DNA from: Nitrospiraceae bacterium
GTDB lineage: Bacteria; Nitrospirota; Nitrospiria; Nitrospirales; Nitrospiraceae
NCBI GenBank assembly: GCA_919902505.1
Contig: CAKKRE010000046.1
Coordinates: forward strand, 1 to 64,000
DNA: 64,000 nt
Reading direction: 5' to 3'
Position numbers and translations under genes: made by a program. The notes below the pieces were generated by a model, which saw only the letters and a program-made list of their open reading frames with translations, searched no databases and was not told the DNA's origin. Position 1 is the first letter of the stretch; every line of letters starts with the position of its first letter. Positions 55,776 through 64,000 of the stretch are shown piece after piece.

Positions 55776-57410
55776 ATGACCATCTCCCGCGCACGCCTCA
55801 TTCTGCTTGCCTGCGCGAGCGGTCTTCTCTATCCCCTCTCCTTCCCCGCGTTCGACCTCGGCCTGGTGGCCTGGTTCGCGCTAGTGCCGATGCACATCGC
55901 CGTGGAATATCTGTCGCCGGGTCGCGCGTTCCGGATCGGCTGGCTTTCCGGCACGCTGGCCTTCACGGGTTCCATGTTCTGGGTCATTACCGCCATGAAC
56001 GTCTACGGGAAGGTCCCGTTCCCGATTGCCACCCTGGTGATGTTGTTGCTCACCGTCTACCTCGGACTCTACATGGCCGTCTACGCAGGCGGACTGTCGT
56101 GGATCCGGACAGCGTTCCCCACTCTGGGTTTCCTGCCCGCGCCGTTTCTCTGGGTGACCTTGGAACTGATCCGTACCTACTTTCTCTCCGGCTTACCCTG
56201 GGCACTATTCGGATATTCCCAATACCAATGGCTCCCGATCATTCAGCTGGCCGACCATTTCGGGGTGTACGGCGTCTCATTCCTTCTCGTGTTGGTCAAC
56301 GCTGCGCTGGCTGAAACAATTATCTGGGGTTTCAAGGCCTATCGCGGATTTCAGATTCGTTCGTTTCCCTGGCCCTCGTCGGTGGCGGCTACCGCCGGAT
56401 TCAGCGTCGCCCTGTTTTATGGCACCACCCTCTTGTCTTCCGCCCAGCATGTCCCGACCCGCACGTTGTCGATCGGAGTCGTACAACCGAATGTCGAACA
56501 GGCGCAGAAATGGGATGTGGCGTTTCGTCAGGAAACCATGGCTCGCTACGATCGTCTTACCGCGGGACTGGGCGACAACCTGGATCTTATCGTCTGGCCC
56601 GAAGCCGCCACACCGTTTGTATTTGAAATGGAACCGCAGTACCGCGCAGTCGTGAACGACATGGCTCGCCGCGCCGGTGCCCCGCTGCTATTCGGCAGCC
56701 CGGCTTTGCGACGTCATCCGGACGGTCGCCCCTTCTTGCTCAACAGCGCGTACCTGCTCGCAACCGACGGCCAGATCCTCGGTCGCTACGACAAACAACA
56801 TCTGGTTCCGTTCGGCGAATACATTCCGTTTCACAATTCATTCTTGTTCTTCCTGGACAAACTCGTCGAAGGCATCGGCGACTTCGAAGCCGGCCCCGGA
56901 TCGACCCTCTTGATGTTCAAGCCCCACGAGAAAACCCCGCCGGTCGCGACGGCAGCCACCCTCACCGATTTCCACGTGAAGTTCGGCGTCGTCATTTGTT
57001 ACGAAGTGATCTTCCCCAACCTCGTGCGGCAGTTTGCGGCGAACGGGGCGGATTTCATGGTCACGGTCACGAACGATGCCTGGTTCGGTCCTTCGTCGGC
57101 GCCCTATCAACATTTCGGCATGGTGGTCTTTCGTGCCGTGGAGAATCATGTCGCTTTCGCGCGGGCGGCCAACACCGGCATCTCCGGATTCATCGACCCC
57201 TACGGGCGTGTCGTGCAACAGTCACCGATCTTCACGCAGGACGCGCTCAGAGGAACGATTGCCGTCAGCCATCAGCAGACCTTTTACTCGCAATACGGTG
57301 ATCTCTTTGCGTATGCCTGTGCTATACTCATCGCGCTTTTGTGCCTGACCGGCTACTTTTCACACGACACAGAACCCGCCGGTGGTGAACCAGCCGGGCG
57401 ACCAGCCTGA
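55776..57410 (+). CDS. lnt: Apolipoprotein N-acyltransferase
   Basis: PAFDLGLVAWFALVPM; LDLIVWPEAATPF; YDKQHLVPFGEYIPF; GVVICYEVIFPNLVRQ; TNDAWFGPSSAPYQHF. Confidence 0.96.
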   Translation: MTISRARLILLACASGLLYPLSFPAFDLGLVAWFALVPMHIAVEYLSPGRAFRIGWLSGTLAFTGSMFWVITAMNVYGKVPFPIATLVMLLLTVYLGLYMAVYAGGLSWIRTAFPTLGFLPAPFLWVTLELIRTYFLSGLPWALFGYSQYQWLPIIQLADHFGVYGVSFLLVLVNAALAETIIWGFKAYRGFQIRSFPWPSSVAATAGFSVALFYGTTLLSSAQHVPTRTLSIGVVQPNVEQAQKWDVAFRQETMARYDRLTAGLGDNLDLIVWPEAATPFVFEMEPQYRAVVNDMARRAGAPLLFGSPALRRHPDGRPFLLNSAYLLATDGQILGRYDKQHLVPFGEYIPFHNSFLFFLDKLVEGIGDFEAGPGSTLLMFKPHEKTPPVATAATLTDFHVKFGVVICYEVIFPNLVRQFAANGADFMVTVTNDAWFGPSSAPYQHFGMVVFRAVENHVAFARAANTGISGFIDPYGRVVQQSPIFTQDALRGTIAVSHQQTFYSQYGDLFAYACAILIALLCLTGYFSHDTEPAGGEPAGRPA

Positions 57411-57428
57411 GCGAGAAAGGACCGTGCC

Positions 57429-58572
57429 ATGTTAGATGATGTCCGAACCCGTGTGCGTACCCTGGGCGAACAGTTGGCTCAACTACGGGGGCATCTTTGA
57501 CCTGGCTCGGATGACCGCTGAACTCAACGACATCGAAGTCAAAACCTCCCAGCCTGATTTCTGGAAAGATACGCAGGCGGCCGCCAAAGTGAACCGCCGC
57601 AAGGCCGCCCTCGATCGGGAACTGTCCCGCTGGCGGGAGACCGAACGCCGGCAGAACGACATCGAGGCACTCCTCGAACTGGCGCTGGAATCCGGCGATG
57701 CCGGGCTGGAGCAGGAACTCCTGACCGAACTCGACCCATTCGAAAAAGCCGTGGCCCAATTCCGCATCGAGCTACTGCTCTCAGGCGAATTGGACTCGAG
57801 CAACGCCATCTTCGCGATCCATCCCGGAGCCGGCGGAACCGAGTCGCAGGACTGGGCGCAGATGTTGCTCCGCATGTATGTGCGATGGGCCGAGCAAAAG
57901 GGATTTAAGGTCGAGACGTTGGATCTGCTCGCAGGAGACGAAGCCGGCATTAAAAGCGCGACGCTGTCCGTCAGCGGGCCCTATGCCTACGGCTATCTCA
58001 AAGCCGAAGCCGGCGTGCATCGCCTTGTGCGGATCTCCCCGTTCGACGCCAACAAACGACGACATACGTCCTTCGCGTCGGTGTTTGTCTACCCCGAACT
58101 CGACGACGATGTGCAAGTGGTGATCGACGACAAAGACCTTCGGATCGATACGTTTCGAGCCGGCGGCGCCGGCGGTCAGAATGTAAACAAGGTCGAGACC
58201 GCCATCCGTATCACCCACATTCCGACCGGCATCGTGGTGCAATGTCAGAACGAACGCTCGCAACTGCAAAATCGCAACGGCGCCATGAAAATTTTGAAGG
58301 CGCGCCTCTTTGAAGTGGAGCAGCGGAAGAAGGAAGCCGAGTTCAATGCCATCGTCGGTGAAAAGAAAGACATCGCCTGGGGCAGCCAGATCCGGTCCTA
58401 TGTCTTTCAGCCTTACCAGATGGTAAAAGACCATCGGACGGGATACGAAGTCGGCCAGGTCTCCGCCGTCATGGATGGTGAGCTAGATGGGTTCATCGAA
58501 GCCTATCTCCAACGAAAATTGACCGGTGGAAAAACCCCGGAGCCGGTCGCGATGAAGGATGACGACCTGTAA
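57429..58572 (+). CDS. prfB: Peptide chain release factor 2, with programmed +1 frameshift
   Basis: ATG TTA GAT GAT...CGG GGG CAT CTT TGA C: 23 codons then in-frame TGA (57498-57500); +1 frame continues [22 protein letters not shown]...[23 protein letters not shown]. Confidence 0.95.
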
Positions 58573-58673
58573 AGAAAGGGAGCTGATAGCCTATGGCCTG
58601 TAGCAGATAGCAGGAAACGGAGCTTGCTCCGGACCATCAGCTATTCGCCACCAGCCATACGCTCCGTGTCATC

Positions 58674-60155
58674 ATGGATGAACTGAACGATCAACGCCAA
58701 CAACGCATCAAGAAACTCGACCACCTGCGGCAACTCGGGGTGGCGCCTTATGGCACACGCTTCGAGGTCAAGGACCGGGCCGGACAACTCACGCGCCTGC
58801 ACGGTGAAAAAACCAAAGACGTGCTTGAGCAGGAGCAGATTGGTTGCACCATTGCCGGGCGAGTCGTCGGACTACGCCGGTTCGGGAAAGCCGCCTTCGC
58901 GGTGCTGCAGGACGGATCCGACCGCCTGCAGGTGTATCTGAAGAAAGACACATTGGGCGAGCAGGCTCACCAGATTTCCGAGGGACTGGATCTCGGCGAC
59001 TGGATCGGCGTGACCGGCATTTTGTTTCGCACCAAGACCAACGAATTCACCGTCGAAGTGAAGGCCCTAACCTTTCTCAGCAAAGCGCTACGCCCGCTCC
59101 CGGAAAAGTGGCATGGGCTCACCGATGTCGAAACCCGGTACCGGCAGCGCTACGTCGACCTGATCGCCAATCCGCAAGTGCATCAGATTTTCGCCCTGCG
59201 CAGCCGCATCATCTCCGGGATTCGCGCGTTTCTGATCGAACGCGGCTTTCTCGAAGTCGAAACGCCGATGATGCATCCGATTCCCGGCGGCGCCGCCGCG
59301 AAACCCTTCGTCACTCATCACAATGCCCTGGACGCTGAACTCTATCTCCGCATCGCGCCGGAACTCTACCTCAAGCGACTGATCGTCGGCGGCTTTCCGC
59401 GCGTGTTCGAGATCAACCGGAATTTCCGGAACGAAGGCATCTCGACGATTCACAATCCTGAATTCACCATGTTGGAGTTTTACGTCTCCTACGCCGACTA
59501 CCACGACTTGATCGTGCTGACCGAAGAACTCTTCGGCCGGTTGGCCCAGGACATTCTCGGCACCGCCACCATCGACTATCAAGGCACACAGATCAATCTG
59601 GGATCGCCGTGGCGCCGATGGTCGTATCACCAGTCTATCCTAGAAGTGAATAACCTTCCGCCGTCGGTCCTGACGAATCGCGATGAGGCCCTTGCGGCGG
59701 CCCAACGCCTCGGTGTCGAAGTCTCTCCCAAAGAATCACTTGTGAATATCCTCAACGAGATCTTCGAAGAAACCGTCGAGCCGCAGCTTCAGCAGCCGAC
59801 CTTCATCACCGATTACCCGATCGAGATTTCTCCGCTTGCGCGTAGGAAGGACTCTGATCCATCCCTCACCGACCGGTTCGAGCTGTACATTGCGGGACGT
59901 GAAATCGCCAACGCCTTCTCCGAGTTGAACGATCCGCTCGATCAGCGCGAGCGCTTCGAAGCTCAGGCGGCGAAACATGCAGCCGGAGACGAGGAAGCCC
60001 ACCGCGTCGATGAAGACTTCCTGCGCGCCCTCGAATACGGCATGCCGCCGACTGCAGGCGAAGGGATCGGCATCGATCGGTTGGTCATGCTTTTCACGAA
60101 TCAGTCCTCGATCCGGGATGTGGTCCTCTTCCCGCAGCTGAGGCCTGAAAAGTAG
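58674..60155 (+). CDS. lysS: Lysyl-tRNA synthetase, class II
   Basis: RYRQRYVDLIANPQVHQIFALRSRIISGIRAFLIERGFLEVETPMMHPIPGGAAAKPFVTHHNALDAELYLRIAPELYLKRLIVGG; GEGIGIDRLVMLFTNQ. Confidence 0.97.
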   Translation: MDELNDQRQQRIKKLDHLRQLGVAPYGTRFEVKDRAGQLTRLHGEKTKDVLEQEQIGCTIAGRVVGLRRFGKAAFAVLQDGSDRLQVYLKKDTLGEQAHQISEGLDLGDWIGVTGILFRTKTNEFTVEVKALTFLSKALRPLPEKWHGLTDVETRYRQRYVDLIANPQVHQIFALRSRIISGIRAFLIERGFLEVETPMMHPIPGGAAAKPFVTHHNALDAELYLRIAPELYLKRLIVGGFPRVFEINRNFRNEGISTIHNPEFTMLEFYVSYADYHDLIVLTEELFGRLAQDILGTATIDYQGTQINLGSPWRRWSYHQSILEVNNLPPSVLTNRDEALAAAQRLGVEVSPKESLVNILNEIFEETVEPQLQQPTFITDYPIEISPLARRKDSDPSLTDRFELYIAGREIANAFSELNDPLDQRERFEAQAAKHAAGDEEAHRVDEDFLRALEYGMPPTAGEGIGIDRLVMLFTNQSSIRDVVLFPQLRPEK

Positions 60156-60157
60156 AC

Positions 60158-61435
60158 ATGGCGCTGCCCTACGAAATCTTCATCGGATTGCGTTACCTGC
60201 GCGCGAAGCGACGCAACCGCACTATCTCCTTCAACACCATCGTCTCGATTGCCGGGATTACGCTCGGCGTCGCCGCCTTGATCGGCACGGTCGGGATCAT
60301 GACCGGGTTCAAGGAGGATGTGCAGGCCAAGATTCTCGGCACCACCGCGCACATCCTGGTGAACGACCGCATGAAGGAATCGATGATCGACTATGAAGAC
60401 CAGGCGAAGAAAGTCGCGGACGTTCCTGACGTCGTCGCAGCCACCCCGTTCATCTTCCGCCAGGTCCTCCTCACCTCTCCCTCCGGTGTCCAGGGCATTA
60501 TTCTTCGCGGGATCGATCCCGCGCGAGAAGGCACCGTCACCGAGCTGGTGCACAACCTCGTCAACGGCAACCTTGACGACCTCTCGCATCCGAATAAAGT
60601 GACCATTCCCGAAAAAGAACGCGAGCCGAACGGTCCCGACACAGCCATGCGGCCCGGAATCATTCTGGGGAAAGAACTCTCGATGCGGCTCGGCGCCTTC
60701 CCCGGCGACACCCTGAATGTGGTCTCGCCCGTCGGCCCGGTCACGGGCGCCAGCATGACGCCGAAAATCCGGCAATTCGTCGTCGTCGGTATCTTTCAAT
60801 CCGGCATGTACGAATACGACTCCTCCCTCGCCTACATCGAACTGGGAGAGGCCCAGAAGTTTTTCAACATGGGCGCCAGCGTGACGGGTATCGAAGTCAA
60901 AGTGACCGATGTGTTCCGCGCGGCGGACATTGCCCGCGCGATCGAGCACCATCTCGGATTCGCCTTCTGGGCCAGGGACTGGATGCAGATGAACCGCAAT
61001 CTGTTTTCGGCGCTCAAACTGGAAAAGACGATGATGTTCCTCCTGCTGGTCTTGATCACCATCGTAGCTTCCTTCAATATCGTCAGTACCCTCACCATGA
61101 TCGTGACGGAAAAACAGCGCGAGATCGCCATCCTCAAAGCAATGGGCGCGACGCGTAAGGGCATCATGCGTATTTTCATGCTCAATGGGTTGATCATCGG
61201 CTGTTCCGGTGCGGCGATCGGCGTCCCCCTGGGGTATACGTTTCTGTGGCTGATCCAGACCTTTTGGACCTTCGACCCGACCGTCTATTACATCTCCCGC
61301 ATTCCGGTCCATGTGCTCGGTTCGGATGTGTTGCTGGTTGCCGGTTCGGCGATCCTGATCAGCTTCGTCGCCACGCTCTATCCGTCGCTCCAAGCGGCCA
61401 AACTCGATCCGGCCGCCGCCTTACGGTATGAGTAA
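60158..61435 (+). CDS. lolC: Lipoprotein-releasing ABC transporter permease (LolC/E)
   Basis: FIGLRYLRAKRRNRTISFNTIVSIAGITLGVAALI; REIAILKAMGATRKGIMRIF; FVATLYPSLQAAKLDPAAALRYE. Confidence 0.93.
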   Translation: MALPYEIFIGLRYLRAKRRNRTISFNTIVSIAGITLGVAALIGTVGIMTGFKEDVQAKILGTTAHILVNDRMKESMIDYEDQAKKVADVPDVVAATPFIFRQVLLTSPSGVQGIILRGIDPAREGTVTELVHNLVNGNLDDLSHPNKVTIPEKEREPNGPDTAMRPGIILGKELSMRLGAFPGDTLNVVSPVGPVTGASMTPKIRQFVVVGIFQSGMYEYDSSLAYIELGEAQKFFNMGASVTGIEVKVTDVFRAADIARAIEHHLGFAFWARDWMQMNRNLFSALKLEKTMMFLLLVLITIVASFNIVSTLTMIVTEKQREIAILKAMGATRKGIMRIFMLNGLIIGCSGAAIGVPLGYTFLWLIQTFWTFDPTVYYISRIPVHVLGSDVLLVAGSAILISFVATLYPSLQAAKLDPAAALRYE

Positions 61436-61506
61436 CATCTATGGAGCGCCAAGCACCGTACGAGCAGTGAAATCAATGACTGAACATGACACATTGCAGT
61501 TGATAC

Positions 61507-62175
61507 ATGATTGACGTCGTCGATCTCTACAAATCGTTTCCGATGGGCGGGCGGGAACTCGTCGTGTTGAATAACATCAACCTGCACATCAAACGCGGCG
61601 AATTGATCGCCATCATGGGCGCCTCCGGAGCCGGCAAAAGCACCCTGCTGCAAATCCTCGGGACCCTGGATCGCCCGACCAAAGGCACGGTGTCGTTCGA
61701 CGGCCAGAATCTTTTTGCGCTTACCGAACAAGAGCAGGCGGAGTTCCGTAATAAACGTGTCGGGTTCGTGTTTCAATTCCACCACCTGCTGCCGGAATTT
61801 TCAGCCCTGGAAAACGCCTGCCTCCCGGCGATGATTCAAAAACGCGATATGGCCGATGTCGTCGGCGAAGCGACCAAACTCCTTGGCGAGGTCGGTCTGG
61901 CTGATCGACTCCACCACAAGCCGGGCGAACTCTCAGGCGGCGAGCAACAGCGAGTCTCCGTCGCGCGCGCCTTGATGCAGCAGCCCGATCTGGTGCTGGC
62001 CGATGAACCGACAGGCAACCTCGACTCCCATACCGGGGACGCCCTCTTCACCTTGCTCCGTCAATTGAACCGCTCACGGGGAACTACGTTCGTCATTGTC
62101 ACCCACAACGACAAACTCTCATCCCAAGCTGATCGTATCGTCTCCATGCAGGACGGGGCGATCGTGTCCTCATAA
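61507..62175 (+). CDS. lolD: Lipoprotein-releasing ABC transporter ATP-binding protein
   Basis: [23 protein letters not shown] Walker [37 protein letters not shown] signature/Walker B. Confidence 0.95.
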   Translation: MIDVVDLYKSFPMGGRELVVLNNINLHIKRGELIAIMGASGAGKSTLLQILGTLDRPTKGTVSFDGQNLFALTEQEQAEFRNKRVGFVFQFHHLLPEFSALENACLPAMIQKRDMADVVGEATKLLGEVGLADRLHHKPGELSGGEQQRVSVARALMQQPDLVLADEPTGNLDSHTGDALFTLLRQLNRSRGTTFVIVTHNDKLSSQADRIVSMQDGAIVSS

Positions 62176-62317
62176 CGCGATACCATCAGCCGATGGCCAT
62201 CGCCCGCTCACGCGACACGGCTGAGTCGTCCGGCCTTGATTGGGATTTCTTGACGGCGGCAGCCTCTTTTCGTAGACTGACTCATCCCGGCACCGAAGTG
62301 GGAGTTCGACCTATTTT

Positions 62318-63463
62318 ATGAAAACATCGTTCGCACCGTACGTCCGGCTCACGATCCTATGTATGGCCATCCTCCTGCCTCTTCAGGCGGCAGCGGTGGA
62401 ATTCGTGTTTGTCGGATCGCGCCAAATGGGCATGGGCGGAGCCGGAGTGGCCACGACGTCCGACTCCCTCGCCACCTATTGGAATCCTGCCGGCATGGCG
62501 ATGAGCAAGAAATTCGATATCCGTTTTCAGGGCAGCGGCCAGGTCGTCGATCGTGGCGACGTGTTCGATTCGCTGAAAGACATCAACAACCTGAATTTGA
62601 ACGATACGTCGGCCGGCAACATCGCCCGCCTCCAGCAACAGATCGATCGCATCAACCGTCCCGGCACCAACCTCACTGCAGCTGCCTCCGGAGGCTTCTA
62701 CGTCAAAGGCAACTTCGGCGAACATGCCCTGGGGTTCAACGTCTCCGACGTCGCCACCGCCGGCGGCTTCCTGCGCGGCCCGGTCGGATTTACGAATAAC
62801 GGCACCAATCTCAGCGTGAACGGGCAGTTCGCCATGAACGGGCTGGAAGTCCGCCAAGCCGCCCTCTCCTACGCCTACGCCTTCATGGACCGGATGTTTT
62901 CGATCGGCGTCACCGGTAAGGTGATCCAGGGCGCGGCCTATACGGGATCCACCAATATCCGAGGCGCCAGCGACGACGTCAGAGTATTCGAAGACATCGG
63001 GCGCGCGAAGATCTCGACCGCGATCGGGATCGACGTGGGAGCGATGTTCCGGCCTTCGTCCTGGTTGCGGATGGGGATCGTGGCGAAGGACATCAACGCC
63101 CCGACCTTCGATGCGCCGAACGGAGACAAATTCAAATTGCTCCCGCAGGTCCGCACCGGCGTGGCCGTCAACCCCTACAACTCCCTGACGCTGTCTGCCG
63201 ATGTGGATATTACGAAGAACAATACGCTCACCCCGGGCGTGTATAGTCAGGTCCTGAGCCTGGGCGCGGAGCAGACCATTCTGTCGGAACTCCTGTCTTT
63301 CAGGGTCGGAGCATTTAAGAATATGCAGGATGCCAAGACACCGTTTATTCCGACCGCAGGCTTCGGACTTCGCATCCTTGACTTGCGCATCGACATTGCC
63401 GGCGGGTATGATTTCAGAGACCAGGCTGCCCTGGCATCCGGGTCCGTAGCCTTGACCTTCTAA
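62318..63463 (+). CDS. Outer membrane beta-barrel protein (TraF/OmpP1-like)
   Basis: Signal peptide; RQMGMGGAGVATTSDSLATYWNPAGMAMSKKFDI; C-terminal VALTF. Confidence 0.7.
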   Translation: MKTSFAPYVRLTILCMAILLPLQAAAVEFVFVGSRQMGMGGAGVATTSDSLATYWNPAGMAMSKKFDIRFQGSGQVVDRGDVFDSLKDINNLNLNDTSAGNIARLQQQIDRINRPGTNLTAAASGGFYVKGNFGEHALGFNVSDVATAGGFLRGPVGFTNNGTNLSVNGQFAMNGLEVRQAALSYAYAFMDRMFSIGVTGKVIQGAAYTGSTNIRGASDDVRVFEDIGRAKISTAIGIDVGAMFRPSSWLRMGIVAKDINAPTFDAPNGDKFKLLPQVRTGVAVNPYNSLTLSADVDITKNNTLTPGVYSQVLSLGAEQTILSELLSFRVGAFKNMQDAKTPFIPTAGFGLRILDLRIDIAGGYDFRDQAALASGSVALTF

Positions 63464-63509
63464 GGTTACGTTCGCACTGAATCAATCTGCTACACTTACT
63501 CTATCAACC

Positions 63510-64000
63510 ATGACACGACACACAGTACGCACCATCAGCGTTGTTTTCTGCCTCGTGATGACCGGCCTCCTGACCGGCTGCGGAGGCTTGCAAGAGATGT
63601 GGGAAGGGCCGGCCGCGCGCGGGTTCTATCCCAAGACCATGGCCATTCTCCCGATTTCCGGCACCTACGATAGCGCCCGTGAAGACGTCGAAGAAGTGGT
63701 GGCGAAAGTGTTGATCAAGAGCCGCCGCGTCGAGAAGGTCGTCCCCCCCGATCAGGTCACCGATACCTTCCAGACCACGAAAGATGCGTTCGATGCGCTG
63801 GTGACCTACTTCTCACGGATGGAAACGACAGGCCAATCGGATAAGAATTCCGCGATCAAGATCGGACACGCGCTGGGTGCCGACTCTCTGCTGGTGGTGA
63901 AGGTGAATGCATGGGAATATACGAGAGAGGAAGGCGATAACATCGCCCGCGTCGGCCTGAGCATGCGGCTGATCGATGCCGTGAACGGCGCCATTGTCTG
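63510..64000 (+). CDS. Lipoprotein of the GNA1162/DUF799-like type, 5' part (runs off right edge)
   Basis: LVMTGLLTGCGGLQEM lipobox; RGFYPKTMAILPISGTYDSAREDVEEVVAKVLIKSRRVEKVVPPDQV. Confidence 0.6.
   Translation, partial: MTRHTVRTISVVFCLVMTGLLTGCGGLQEMWEGPAARGFYPKTMAILPISGTYDSAREDVEEVVAKVLIKSRRVEKVVPPDQVTDTFQTTKDAFDALVTYFSRMETTGQSDKNSAIKIGHALGADSLLVVKVNAWEYTREEGDNIARVGLSMRLIDAVNGAIV

Noticed and set aside
60101-61393. 430-aa minus-strand ORF
   Set aside because: Antisense shadow of the LolC/E permease; His/Asp/Gly-rich composition typical of GC-rich antisense frames.
1-64000. CRISPR array, rRNA operon, prophage or intact IS transposase
   Set aside because: No regular spacer-repeat pattern, rRNA-like sequence, phage structural genes or transposase motifs seen; only short non-autonomous repeats are present.

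Overview
The window is GC-rich bacterial chromosome, densely coding on both strands. Overall gene content suggests a Nitrospira-like (Nitrospirota) genome, but this is an inference and was not tested. It holds about 60 supportable protein genes and four tRNAs (Ser-UGA, Ser-GCU, Phe, Leu-UAA). Recognisable genes include ltaE, gnd, zwf, serS, lgt, addAB-like genes, pgm, yacG, lnt, prfB (with its programmed frameshift), lysS and lolCD. Most interesting points: (1) the left edge carries the 5' part of a large LEPR-XLL/DUF4347 surface protein next to a TolC / adaptor / GAF-HlyD / PqqD-M50-HlyD cassette with no visible ABC ATPase, a candidate non-canonical export system; (2) a four-copy MITE-like repeat with ~18 bp terminal inverted repeats, flanked by identical YTAR tetramers (CTAG x3, TTAA x1) that look like target-site duplications, one copy having inserted into the shared stop codons of two convergent genes; (3) a complete topoisomerase VI A/B pair, mainly an archaeal enzyme; (4) a tandem trio of divergent paralogous lipoproteins beside a BamE/SmpA-like lipoprotein. 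No CRISPR array, rRNA operon, prophage or intact transposase gene was seen.
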